Assembly: GCA_945859605.1 (NCBI GenBank)
Contig: OX243827.1
Coordinates: forward strand, 24,155,872-24,219,871
Reading direction: 5' to 3'
Source: Lumbricus rubellus
Taxonomy: Eukaryota; Annelida; Clitellata; Crassiclitellata; Lumbricidae
DNA length: 64,000 nt
Below the pieces are notes generated by a model that saw nothing but the letters and a program-made list of their open reading frames with translations, was not told the DNA's origin and made no database searches. Numbering within the stretch: position 1 is the first letter of the stretch; each line of letters begins with the position of its first letter. Below are positions 23,568 to 35,016 of this stretch, in pieces. The position numbers and the translations under genes were made by a program.

Positions 23568-23769
23568 TTGAAACTTTGGGCATCATAAAAAATTTATGCT
23601 GGCTCTATAAACTCACTTGTTTTTAACTGTAGGATAATTGAAGAAGCGGTGAGCTGTTAACAGACGCTTTGATTCTTTGAATAAAATGTCCAATTATTTG
23701 GCCGCAGCACTGGACCATAACGCCATGCATTTATCGCTGCAAGATTATTCGATCAAGATGATGACTAAA

Positions 23770-24136
23770 ATTTTATTACTTCATTCAATCAATCATTCGT
23801 TCATTTATTCGTTCGTTCATTCATTCATTCTTTCATTCATCCATCCATCCATCCATCCATCCATTCATTCATTCATTCATTCATTTATTCATTCATTCAT
23901 TCATTCATCAATTCGTTCGTTCATTCATTCATTCATTCATTCATCAATTCGTTCGTTTCATTAATTCATTCATTCGTTCGTTCGTTCGTTCGTTCGTTCG
24001 TTCATTCATTCATTCATTCATTCATCAATTCGTTCGTTCTTTCATTCATTCATTCATTCGTTCATTCATTCATTCATTCATTCATTCATTCATTCATTCG
24101 TTCATTCATTCATTCACTCATTCATTCATTCATTCT
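23770..24136. repeat. (ATTC)n / (GTTC)n microsatellite
   Basis: About 360 bp of CATT/TTCG repeats with internally duplicated blocks around CATCAATTCGTTCGTT. Confidence 0.9.
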
Positions 24137-24226
24137 CGCTTATTTAGTTTTCTCAACAAACGAGCAGAAATATTCGGTCCTTGTAGCTTTCTGACGTTTT
24201 ACGGTGACTACAACTACAACTACAAC

Positions 24227-25650
24227 CATAGGCACCGAGTTGACGCGAAAAGTGGGGGTGCCCAAAAGAATGTGAAAATATGCGCGCGTAAGCGCGCGAA
24301 AATTTTTTTTACCCTTTTTTATAGGAAACTTATTGAAACCACCACTGTTCATAGGCGGAGACTTGGTCCTGGTTTGAAGGGACGAACTCGCGGCCAAAGT
24401 ATGATCGCCGAGAAGCACAGCGCCGAGTAGGGAAGGAGTTTGGGAAGATGGATGGGTTCCTCATTTTCAATTTTTTTTATTGCCACACTGCGATCGCAGA
24501 TCCTTAGGCTGTCATTTTAACGTCATGACATCCTTGTCAAAATTTCCTGTTATCTCATTGCTTAAAGACATGATTTAAAACTTCAATAAAATTATGTTCT
24601 TCACAATTTAAATGTTTTCATCATTCTTTGTATTTCATGTAGCATAGGCCTACTTCTCCTGGAATCCACACAGAAGACAAACACAATCTTCGTTTTCATG
24701 GGCGTCTTCGAGCACTCTTCCCCAATTAGGTCAACAGACTCAAATTTTGCTCAAGAAATCAAACAATTAGCCACTGTTTATTAAACCCATATTAACACTG
24801 CGGAAAAGTTTTTCAAAAAATTAATAGTCTTTCATTGCAAGTAGTTTTGAAAGACAAAACAATATTCCGCTTTTATGATGCTGGGAGGTGACTCTCGAGC
24901 ACTGACGAACATTATTGAGCGTGTAGGCCAGTGGTTCCCCACCTTTTTTGACTGCGGGGCCACTTTTTATAAGTTGAAGGACGCGAGGGCCACTTTTTCC
25001 TTAGTTGAAGGACTTCAGGGGCCACAAGGCTAAATTTAATTAAATAAAAGCATATAAAATTGTTATAATTGAATCAAAATAGAATGTTTGATGTTATTTA
25101 TAGACGTCAAAACAAAATAATTCATAATATAAAATAATTATGTATTCTATCCTGTCCAAATTGTTCATTTTGTCCTATACTTTTGTTGATTCTTTGAGGG
25201 ATGATGGCCACTTTTTGAGGCCTGGCGGGCCACTTATGGCCCGCGGGCCACGGGTTGGGAACCACTGGTGTAGGACTATACAATATAGGCCTAAAGAAAC
25301 AATGTCATTCAAATCGTCGCCTTCGTCCGTAATAAAAAAAAATGACGGAAGCGGATCGGAGTTTCCTCGTATACTATATATTCGCTGATCGGCTGAGGAA
25401 CAATATAATGGAGTTCAGACTACCTGATGGGATAAAACTGGAGTAATTGTAAGGTAAACTAGCTGAGATTTAAATAGTATATTAAAGATGGAATGATTTT
25501 TTAGAAATAAGCAATCCAAACAGAGAAAAAATATCTTAAAAGCACATCTTGCCGGCTGATTCCAGGTGGTGCCCATGCATGGGCGGGCCTCGCATGGCCA
25601 ATTTCTGGTGGTGCTGAGCACTCACGGGCCTCGCAGAGTCGGCGCCCATG
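24227..25650. mobile_element. hAT-like insertion, ~1.4 kb, interrupted by a MITE
   Basis: Starts CATAGGCACCGAG and ends CGGCGCCCATG, inverted termini agreeing at most of the first 13 positions. The flanks carry an exact 8-bp repeat ACTACAAC (24219-24226, 25651-25658), though this lies in an ACTACA-rich stretch. The interior contains a nested MITE (24929-25267) and no transposase frame that I can recognise. Boundaries rest on the termini alone. Confidence 0.5.
24929..25267. mobile_element. hAT-type MITE, CAGTGGTTCCCAACC family, copy 2
   Basis: Starts CAGTGGTTCCCCACC, ends GGTTGGGAACCACTG. The 8-bp flanks GTGTAGGC and GTGTAGGA match at 7 of 8. Internal text closely follows the copy at 13178. 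Confidence 0.85.
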
Positions 25651-26308
25651 ACTACAACTACAACCCTTGTCCGTTTATCGCATTTCTTTGCTGAGATAAC
25701 ATCGTTTATTCTGCCCCATTGGAATCGAAAGAATCCTAGAAGAGTCGTTCGCATTTTTCTGGCAGGAGATTCATCAACATGCATGTTGATAGTCGTTGAC
25801 CTCCCAAATAGAGGACCTCTCCTCTCGTGCTGTGAATTCGTAATCCCCTAATTCTGTAGTTGGTCAGTTGGATTCTATTCGCTTTGAAGACGTGGGACGT
25901 AATGGAATTTTTGTCATGCCTTCTCAAAAAATTCTGTAGAAAATACGACAACCTCGTTCTTCTGTTGTGCTTGGCAGAGCAAGTTTAGCGTGTAGGTCAC
26001 TATATACTACATAGGGCCTCAGTGGGTAGACAAGGGGTTTGGGGGTTAAACACCTCGAGCATTGGTTTATAAAAAAGTTTTTTTCTCTCTGCTTGATTGA
26101 GCGTCGCCCCACCTACCCATGGGCGGATCCATGTGGGATCCGAAAATTTCTGTATCCGCCCCTGCACCATGATGTAATTATATGTTCCTAATATAATCTA
26201 GCAATTTCTAACCACTTCTATGAGCAACTTATCCGCACGATTTGACATTATTATTTTTTTTTGCCCTGAGGTACTTCGTTCCCCCAGGGGCTTATAAAAT
26301 ATTAAAAG

Positions 26309-26310
26309 CA

Positions 26311-26393
<83 letters not shown>

Positions 26394-26430
26394 CATCATC
26401 ATCATTATCATTATTATTATTATTATTTGC
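26309..26430. repeat. (ATT)n microsatellite
   Basis: About 120 bp of (ATT)n with a short ATC patch. Upstream, CCCTGAGG...CCCAGGGG (26264-26290) is an inverted-repeat hairpin related to those at 30134, 30223 and 30515. Confidence 0.9.
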
Positions 26431-26669
26431 GCGATAGGAAAGCATTCATTCCTGCCCATCGTTCATTGCGCGTAAATGCCATTTTGATGCCGAATGTTGT
26501 TTCTTCAGTACTGTTGTCTTCACGACATGTCCCAACATTTAATCTTTTATTAGGCCTATACTGTTCCAAATGACAAATCAAGTGCATTCTGGTCAAATAT
26601 CAGTTCTGTTACAGTGCAGGCGTTGATTACTCGATGATTATCCACATCAATCAATCAATCATCACATCA

Positions 26670-27022
26670 AAGTAAGCTCCGAGTAAGTTCCGAGTATGCT
26701 CCGAGTAAGTTCCGAGTATGCTCCGAGTAAGTTCCGAGTATGCTCCGAGTAAGTTCCGAGTAGGCTCCGAGTAAGTTCCGAGTATGCTCCGAGTAAGTTC
26801 CGAGTATGCTCCGAGTAAGTTCCGAGTAGGCTCCGAGTAAGTTCCGAGTATGCTCCGAGTAAGTTCCGAGTAGGCTCCGAGTAAGTTCCGAGTATGCTCC
26901 GAGTAAGTTCCGAGTAGGCTCCGAGTAAGTTCCGAGTAGGCTCCGAGTAAGTTCCGAGTAGGCTCCGAGTAAGTTCCGAGTAGGCTCCGAGTAAGTTCCG
27001 AGTAGGCTCCGAGCAAGCTCCG
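26670..27022. repeat. 22-bp minisatellite
   Basis: Sixteen or so copies of an alternating unit CTCCGAGTAAG / TTCCGAGTATG (or TAGG). Being 22 bp long, it is open as an 11-residue peptide repeat on the minus strand, without other coding support. Confidence 0.9.
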
Positions 27023-27550
27023 AGTAACCGGTGTCAGACTAATAATTGTCTATCAAAAACTGGCACTATATAAATATTCTGTTGTGCCAAAAGGTAACGT
27101 CCATATAACTACAAATTGATATCTACTGACAGCACTTTATTCCAATTTCCAATTATCACAACGTACGCACGCTTTCGTGTCTCTGTATATCTTCATATAG
27201 TCCATCATTATTTTACGGTTATAGCCTATAAGTCGAGCGCTATATAAACCGCTCTGTTATTTCTAATAAATGATGATGGACGATGTAGTTCCGTTGGGAT
27301 TCGTCGCCTTGTAGTAAAAGATAATGCTCAGCTCTTTGTTTTTATGTATAGAGTTTTGGACGTATACACCGCCTACAATTCCGACATAATTATGGGATGG
27401 AAAGTAGTCCTGCACATAAAAGTAGACCGCAGAGAGCTAATTCGGTAACGACTGTACCATTAGATGCTTCGCTAAAAAATTAATGCAACTGTGTTTTTGC
27501 GTGCTACAGGGGCAATCGGGGTGAGCAGCAGTTCGTAGTGAAAAGCGGAG

Positions 27551-27839
27551 CAGGGCCGTAGCAACAATGAACGTGGCCCCCTCCGAGCATAATGTCCTGG
27601 CCGGCGGGCCCCTTACAGTGCAGACACCGGGATGTGGCATTTTTTGGGCCCGAAATTTCTGACGACCTTTTTTTTAGTTATTCGGTAAAAATCTCAGGAA
27701 AATTTCATCAATTCACCGTCCGAAAAAGTTTATGACCTTTTTTTAGTCATTTCATTCATTTTTTTGGCACTTTGGGGGCCCCTTCCTTGCGGGGGCCCCC
27801 TTCGGTCGGAGGGTACGGAGGGCGGTTTCTACGCCTCTG
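27551..27839. mobile_element. hAT-type MITE (CAGGGCCGTAG termini)
   Basis: Begins CAGGGCCGTAGCAA, ends TTCTACGCCTCTG, flanked by an exact 8-bp repeat AAGCGGAG (27543-27550, 27840-27847). Interior with GACGACCTTTTTTTTAGT and GGGGGCCCCC blocks. Confidence 0.85.
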
Positions 27840-27849
27840 AAGCGGAGAA

Positions 27850-28785
27850 TTCACCGAGTTATTCTGACCAGCAATAGGGGGAGATGAATATTCAAGAACA
27901 CTGGAGTAGGCAAGTACATTATAGTACCATGTCCACTTGCTGCGAAATTGAGGAGGGAAGCATCGTTTGACTGGCTGCACTGAAAATTATCTGCACTGCT
28001 TTTGTTTTGTAAAATTGATTCGGTGATTTTCTTTAATCGATTGCTTTTCGAGTCGACACAACAAACGCATAAAATAAAGAGTGCTACGCCTACTGACAGC
28101 ATTGCAAATGTTTTCTTCAAAAGGTCAGAAATAATGTCTTGCTACTGCGGCCTTCATTACGCCCCACGCGTGAAACAATTATGTCACACCACGTACTATG
28201 TTCCTTTCTCGCTTAAAAACTGCCGTATTTAGCCGCTGTTGGACTTGGATCGCTTCTGAGTAGACTACCCTGAAGGTGCGCTATGTAAAAAAATTAAATA
28301 ATAATTACAATAATAATAATATTATTATTATTATGAGAACCTGCAAGTTATTCGGCTCAGCTAACCCAGCAAGACATGCAACTTTTATAAATCATTTCAA
28401 AAACAACTTCAAACGGGAATCCACATGCATGTAGGCCTACATGTAAATGCCGCAGGTGAATGTAAATAGCAATTTAACGAACAAACAATTATTATACCTG
28501 CGAAGACCGTAAGTGCACTGCTACATGTGCAGCATTGTGCACCTTATGAGCGCACGTTCCTTGATCTTATTTAGGCCTATAAGCACGCGCGTACGACGAT
28601 GGGTTGCATAAGACACTGTTTTTTTATAGGGATTTAGGTCCGTACACATACACGAGTAGTGCCATAGCAATTTGCTATCAATCATTCACAGATAGGCAGC
28701 CGTGGTGAAGGATCTAACTTGATCGATGTATTGAAAACTGAACACTGTGAACAGGGCTAGGCAACGGGGTCGATATAAATATATA
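27850..28785. other. intergenic, with a LINE/SINE tail near 28246
   Basis: No gene recognised. GATCGCTTCTGAGTAG..GAAGGTGCGCTATGTAAAAA at about 28246-28290 is the shared 3' tail, running into an (AAT)n/(ATT)n stretch. Confidence 0.5.
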
Positions 28786-29392
28786 TGACCCATCTGACCA
28801 AAACCAGGCGCAGTCGGATTTTGTACAATATGAGTGTCATATATCTTCTAAAAGAATAAAGTCTCTTCATTAAAATAACACAAATCTTATTGCTCTGCCA
28901 TGTTTCTGTCCAAAGTTATGGGTAAAAATGTGGTTCGAACGTTCAAATTACAATTCTGAGAAAATGCATTGAAAGTTTTCTATAACATTGGAATGCAAGA
29001 TTCTTTAGAAGTTTAGAACCATGTTCACAATTAAATAAAATTTGCAACAAAAAAACAGATTGCATAAGAGGCCAGAGGGAAGTCTGGGCTTTTCACTGAT
29101 GCCTAATTTATTATGTTAGTCACATGCCGAATATGGCTACCAATGGCGGGAATATGGAAAATGGCGGGAAAAATTCATCGAATTATTTGAACAATAAAAC
29201 CACAAAATTGTCAAAAATATCATTTAAAATAATATTTTTGGATTTTTTTACTTTTAATGTGCATAAAACATATTTATTTATCATTTTCTGTAAAAAAAAT
29301 GAAGAAATTAAAAAACCAGGTTTTTTCACATTTCGGTCATTATCTCGGAAGCCTGAGTTGCGACTTACGCCTGGTTTTGGTCAGATGGGACA
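28786..29392. mobile_element. MITE with TA target (mariner/Tc1-like)
   Basis: Inverted termini TGACCCATCTGACCAAAACC (left) and GGTTTTGGTCAGATGGGACA (right), both bordered by TA. The ~600-bp AT-rich interior is non-coding. Confidence 0.75.
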
Positions 29393-29449
29393 TAATTATA
29401 TAGAAAACCGTCTACATTTCTATAGTATACGCTTTCATTTACTTGTGTG

Positions 29450-29580
29450 TTTGTGCGTGTGCGTGCGCGTGCGTGTGCACGTACGTAGGTTTTTGTAGGT
29501 CGTGCAGGTGTGTGTGTGTGTGTGTGTGCGCGTGTGTGTAGGTTTAGGTGTAGGTGCAGGTGTAGGTGTGTGTTCCTCCA
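29450..29580. repeat. (GT)n and GTAGGT repeats
   Basis: GTGTGC/GTGTGT run followed by TAGGTGTAGGTGCAGG units. Confidence 0.85.
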
Positions 29581-30133
29581 AAGTAGCAAGAGCGTTCAAT
29601 TAGAGCAAGGAAGTTTCTTATTTAATTAAATGCTCCATTTGACAGTATTTTAGTTTCAACAACGTTAGCTGAATTCCAATGAGGCGCGATAAGTTATCCA
29701 TTCTAGTGTCTTTGGTTTTCTCTCTTCTTTTGACCAACGTGCAAATTCTGGTCTTGCTATCTTGTGTTACCACTTGATCGTAATCGTAAAAGTCAACTCC
29801 GAATTTATCAAGCGCCTGATTGTTTTTCTATGAAGACGCGCAACATAAACTCTGATTGCAAATTGGATACCACCATTTCCCGCTGTTTATAGCAGTTTTG
29901 CACAGCAAGGAACGAATGAAGTTAATGATTTCATCCGGTGCAAAGTCTGTTGGAAATGTCAGCACGCATACGAGGATACACGGCCATGCAGAAACGTGCA
30001 CTTTAAAATGCCTACAAGTACATAGGGTGGGTAAAAAGAACCCCTGAAAGTTTTTGCCAATATCTTAACCAAAAGAAAGAATAACTATAGGGTACATTCG
30101 AGACAAATCTGCTTTTATGGTTAGTGTTTATAG

Positions 30134-30265
30134 TCCCCGAGAGACCATGTTTACCTCAGGGTATAAAAAATAATAAAATTTTAAAAAATAAATAAAAATA
30201 ATAATAATAATAGTCCATAAGTCCCTGAGGGAATGAAGTACCTCAGGGCAAAATTTAAAAAATAA

Positions 30266-30313
<48 letters not shown>
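30134..30313. repeat. hairpin-bearing repeat with (TAA)n tail
   Basis: Two hairpins, CCCCGAGAG..CCTCAGGG (30134-30160) and CCCTGAGG-10nt-CCTCAGGG (30223-30248), each followed by A-rich sequence. The second passes into (AAT)n at 30258-30313. A related hairpin CCCGAGG-11nt-CCTCGGG lies at 30515-30539. Confidence 0.6.
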
Positions 30314-30619
30314 TGTTCAAACCCTGAAGACGAGGCCTGACAATTCCAGTCTAGTTTTTAAACAATAATTAGTTTATTCCTAAGATGTCGTTGAACATAA
30401 TAATAGTAATAATAGGCTAATAATAATAATAATAATGGCGTTGCATTTAGAGGCACTTTTGGGCACGACGTTGGAGACGAGAACCAATAAACTGATTTTA
30501 ATCTTCTTTTACAGCCCGAGGGATCTTTACTACCTCGGGCGGAAAAAATATTAACAACAACAATAAATAATAATGAAAATAAGTTAATAACTCTGCCGTA
30601 CGAAAGTGAAAATTCCACT

Positions 30620-32700
30620 TTACAAGCCCTGCGGTCTTAAACCACAAAAAGCTACTTCGGACACTTACGCCTTTCTCCGGAATTATGCCGAGTTCGTGCA
30701 TAATAGGCTGAGTGCTCTTCACGATGGTTTCTCAGACTTGCATTGAGCGGTCGACAGCCGCTGGGAACAGACTTCAACAGAGGCCAATTTTGTCTCCGTA
30801 AAGAAATTCATATAGCGCCACAAAACACGTGATGATGCACGTGACCAAATGGAGAGAACACCGGCGGTTAAGAAAAGGTCGATTGCTCTTTTCACCAGGG
30901 GCTCTCCACGGATCCATTAGGGGCGAAACCCGTTGGTGTATATTGTATAACTGTATATAAAGCACGGGGCAGGTGTGTCTCTGCTCTTTTTATAGGCTTC
31001 TCCAGTCACCCGGCTGATGCCTTCAATATCGTAGAGTCTTGTGTGTAGTGCGTATGAGAATGCCTTGCAAACACGGAGATATTCTAAAACAGCATTCCGT
31101 CCGTCCATTCGTTGAAGAATTTTTATAGCGCCTCTTTAATGGGACTACAGTAACTCAGAAGGGCTACGGAATCTGGCGCAGTAGGCAAAAAGGACAATTT
31201 TGAGTTGAGTAAAAAAGGCGTCAGTTAAAGCGTGAAGAAGCAGTGAGCACGTGCATAAGCAGTAGGCCCAGATATATTTTATACTCTTTTCTGTCTGTGT
31301 GTCTGTCTGTTTATCCGTCTGTTTATCCGTCTGTTTGTCCGTCTGTCTATCACTCTATCCTTAATATGTAAGTCCTATACGTAGGAGTGTGCGTGGATGT
31401 CTGCGTCAAGTGTTAACAATCCGTTATCTGAGTCATAATAATGATATATTGGTCAATAGCGACTTTCGTGAAACTCTCAAACACTGTTGACCATCAACAT
31501 TTTGACGAGAGAGAGAGATTCAAGTGCCATCACTTGCTCCCTCTAGTGAGCTCAGCGACGAGTGCCTCTCGGCTTGGATTGACCAATGACCGCATACGAG
31601 AGGTCGGGCAATGAAGGAGAACACTTACTATCACCACGCATCCATCATACCCCCTCACCCCCAACTCTCAACCCCCTAATCGATATCGCCCACGTAGACT
31701 CGTCAACGTTTTATGCGTTTTGCTAAAAGCTTACATCCTTTTTGACTAAGATAAATATTGTGCAAAATGCCAAGTACCTTTTCCGAGTCGACCTTATAGG
31801 ACAAGGTAGGCTACCCTACGAATTAATATGGTATAATATTATATATTATGTAGCGTCCAATAGTTTGGTGGTTTAGTGTAATGTAAGATAATGGGAATCT
31901 TACTGTTCGCCCAATTGGTATTTGCACTTTGGTGAAAAGTTATGGTTATAAGCATGTATAATTGATCAAGACGTGAAGTCAAATTTTCAAAAATCATGCA
32001 TATCATCCACTGTGTGTACTGCGTATGGGATGCGAGATAACGGTATAGAACTATAGATTATGGTAACTATACTATTCCATATTATGGTAAAGTACTGAGT
32101 GGTATAATATTATGATTATACCACGATATAAAAGCGTTGTATGATATGACATATAAAAGCGTTGTATGATATGACATAGATAACATAACTGACCCATGAT
32201 AGGCTAGCGACACTTCTATCAGCATTGCGATTGTTAAATATAGGCCTACATACAATAGAATCTAGACAGAAAAGTAGCGTCTCTCCGCCGCGATTAAGAC
32301 ACGTTTCACGTATAGCCTACTCAGTTCGCAGTCATCAGCGCCTGAATACTGTAACTAGAACCAGATGGGACACTTTGAACCGTTTAATCACTTTAATGTT
32401 TTGTCTTTTGCTCCGAAAACTGTAAAAAAAACACATGCGGGCGTCCATGGTCAGGTTCACCACAAAGTTTTAAAATGGCGATAACAGGGAGGGGCAACAG
32501 CTGAAACCCAGGCTTTGCGTAGGCCCTATCATATGCAAACATCGCAAATTTACATCCATCGAATTACGATAGGAAAATATAAGAAACGAATAAATAATTA
32601 TTACTCACGCTCTGGTTTTTCAATTTTCAGTAGGCAACAGATTTAAATAATTATCGTCCAAAGACAGAAAACGAAACGAAATATCAATGATCGTCAGATG
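30620..32700. other. intergenic, no gene recognised
   Basis: Includes a minus-strand tail fragment (TTTTTATAGCGCCTC at 31122-31136), a short CTGTCTGTTTATCCGT repeat near 31295-31350 and a 26-bp direct duplication (ATATAAAAGCGTTGTATG) at 32128-32179. Confidence 0.4.
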
Positions 32701-32757
32701 ACAGCACTGTGTCGGGATGCGGACAGCAAATGCCACCAGCTTCAGCAACCGAGAGCT

Positions 32758-33045
32758 GCAGAGCAGATGCTACTGATGGCGTCTTGGGAGGAGTCCATGC
32801 TCCCATGAGTCGCCGTAAGAAGCATAGATGCCACCACCAGCAGCAGCAGCAGCAGCAGCAGAGATGGCGTCAAACGGACCCAGTACTGAAAGTGCGCTGC
32901 ATGTATTGTTGGTCTTGGTGATGATTGGCGCTATATGAAGGGTCGCCATGCTGCGTGTTCGATGTCGTCGGCTCAAGTTTAATGAAGGGCAAGCACGTGC
33001 GTGCACTTCTACGTGCATTCACGAATGCACACGTGCATTGGTCTG
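32758..33045 (+). repeat. ~280-bp CAG-containing repeat, copy 1
   Basis: Nearly the same text recurs at 34712-34985: GGCGTCTTGGGAGGAGTCC, a (CAG)8 run, CCCAGTACTGAAAG, GGCGCTATATGAAG and GCACGTGCGTGCA. In both copies one frame reads SRRKKHRCHH-(Q)n-RWRQ and stops after CMYCWSW. Conservation is at DNA level and I do not claim a gene. The GGCGCTATAT phrase suggests a retroelement tail. Confidence 0.7.
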
Positions 33046-33092
33046 GGCGGCTTTTGACGCACTCTTGTGCAGTAAGGTGGTAATACGTAGAT

Positions 33093-33431
33093 TAACTCAT
33101 GCATACATACGTACATACATACATGCATGCATAGATGCATAAATACATACATACATATATGCATGCATATATGCATACATACAAGTCATACATGCACGCA
33201 TAGATGCATACATACATACATACATACATACATACACATACATTGCATGCATGCATGCATATATACATGCATGCATATATACATACATACATTCATACAT
33301 ACATACATTGCATGCATGCATGCATATATACATGCATGCATATATACATACATACATTCATACACGCGTGCATACAACATACATACATACATACATACAT
33401 ACATACATACATACGCACGTACCTACGTACA

Positions 33432-33462
<31 letters not shown>

Positions 33463-33496
33463 CATACATACATAAGTACGTACGTACCTACGTACA

Positions 33497-33527
<31 letters not shown>

Positions 33528-34112
33528 CATACATACATACATACATACATACATACATACATACATACATGCATGCATGCATACATACATACATACATAC
33601 ATACATACATACATACATACATACATACATACATGCATGCATACATACATACATACATACATACATACATACATACATACATACATACCTACCTACCTAC
33701 ATACATACATACATACACACACACACATACATACATACATACATACATACATACATACATACATACATACATACATACATACATACACATACATGCATAC
33801 ATATATACATACATACATACATAAATACATACATACATACATACATACATACATACATACATACATACATACATACATACATACACACACACATACATAC
33901 ATACATACATACATACATACATACATACATAGGCCTACATACATACATACATACATACATACATACATACATACATACATACATACATACATACATACAT
34001 ACATACATACATACATACATACATACATACATACATACATACATACATACATACATACATACATACATACATACATACATACATACATACATACATACAT
34101 ACATACATACAT
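33093..34112. repeat. (ACAT)n megasatellite-like array
   Basis: One kilobase of ACAT tetranucleotides, with GCAT, CACA and CCTA interruptions in the first half and near-perfect repeats from about 33940 onward. All His/Ile/Tyr- and Cys/Met/Tyr-rich frames here are artefacts. Confidence 0.98.
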
Positions 34113-34711
34113 TCGTCAATAATATTCACTGGGCCTTTCTACACCTTATATGAAGACAATCACCTGTGTTCACGAAGATGTCTGTGACATGACCAAAGTT
34201 CACTATATCCTGAATCTGCATACATACATACATGTAGCCTATGTATGTATCCTGAAGCTTACAGTGGGCTCTATTTATAAATAATATCATGACAATCTTA
34301 ATGCGCTGTGCACGACTTAAATATAAACATCTCCAAAACCATGGAAATAATTCGCTTGCGACCTGCGATCGAGATATTCGATACACCATTCGACCATGGT
34401 CTGATTTTACTTGGTAGGGGCCTATATATAACGACGGTATTGATTGAAAGCCTCTGAGTAGTGTCACTGAATTATTATTGTCAGGACCCATGCGATCATC
34501 GTTCAGCCTAACGTTACTGTTTCAAGCACTGCTAACTGAACTCATGCTTGGTCTAAATTAACCGACGATACTTCCTCATGCGGTTGATAGACAGCAGGTA
34601 TACATTGTAGACTACGTATCTCGAAGCAGCTCTCAAGGAATCACAAACACACACAAGCACACGCACATAATCTCACACAAATACACTAGTGCACGCAAGC
34701 TCACGCTCACC
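34113..34711. other. intergenic, no gene recognised
   Basis: Unique-looking sequence between the ACAT array and the second CAG-containing repeat. Confidence 0.4.
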
Positions 34712-34985
34712 ATGCAGAGCAGATGATGCTAGCGATGGCGTCTTGGGAGGAGTCCATGTTCCCATGAGTCGCCGTAAGAAGCATAGATGCCACCACCAGC
34801 AGCAGCAGCAGCAGCAGAGATGGCGTCAGAGGGATCCAGTACTGAAAGCGCGCTGCATGTATTGCTGGTCTTGGTGATGATTGGCGCTATATGAAGAGTC
34901 GCCATGCTGCGTGTTCAGTGTCGGCTCAAGTTCAATGAAAGCACGTGCGTGCATTCACAAATACTCACGTGCATTCACGAATACT
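34712..34985 (+). repeat. ~280-bp CAG-containing repeat, copy 2
   Basis: Diverged duplicate of 32758-33045 with a (CAG)7 run. Its right end is the breakpoint with the truncated Gypsy element. Confidence 0.7.
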
Positions 34986-34987
34986 AC

Positions 34988-35016
34988 TTCATAATCTTGA
35001 GCCTCTTCCACAGACA
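34988..35016 (-). repeat. 29-bp out-of-place copy of a gag segment at the element breakpoint
   Basis: Identical to 35688-35716 inside gag. It sits where gag is broken and the flanking CAG-containing repeat begins, as expected for filler DNA copied during repair. Confidence 0.75.

Noticed and set aside
26114..26165. tiny MITE with GGGCGGATCC / GTATCCGCCCCTG ends
   Set aside because: Only ~50 bp and no matching target duplication; may be the fused ends of a deleted element but cannot be supported.
29124..29498. 124-codon frame
   Set aside because: It crosses the right terminus of the MITE at 28786-29392 and has no family signature.
32709..32921. poly-Gln protein gene
   Set aside because: The frame is held open by the CAG run. 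The similar second copy at 34689 is equally explained by DNA duplication, with no start, splice or expression support.
33127..34122. 331-codon and many other open frames (His/Ile/Tyr or Cys/Met/Tyr)
   Set aside because: Pure translation of the (ACAT)n array; open in several frames on both strands.
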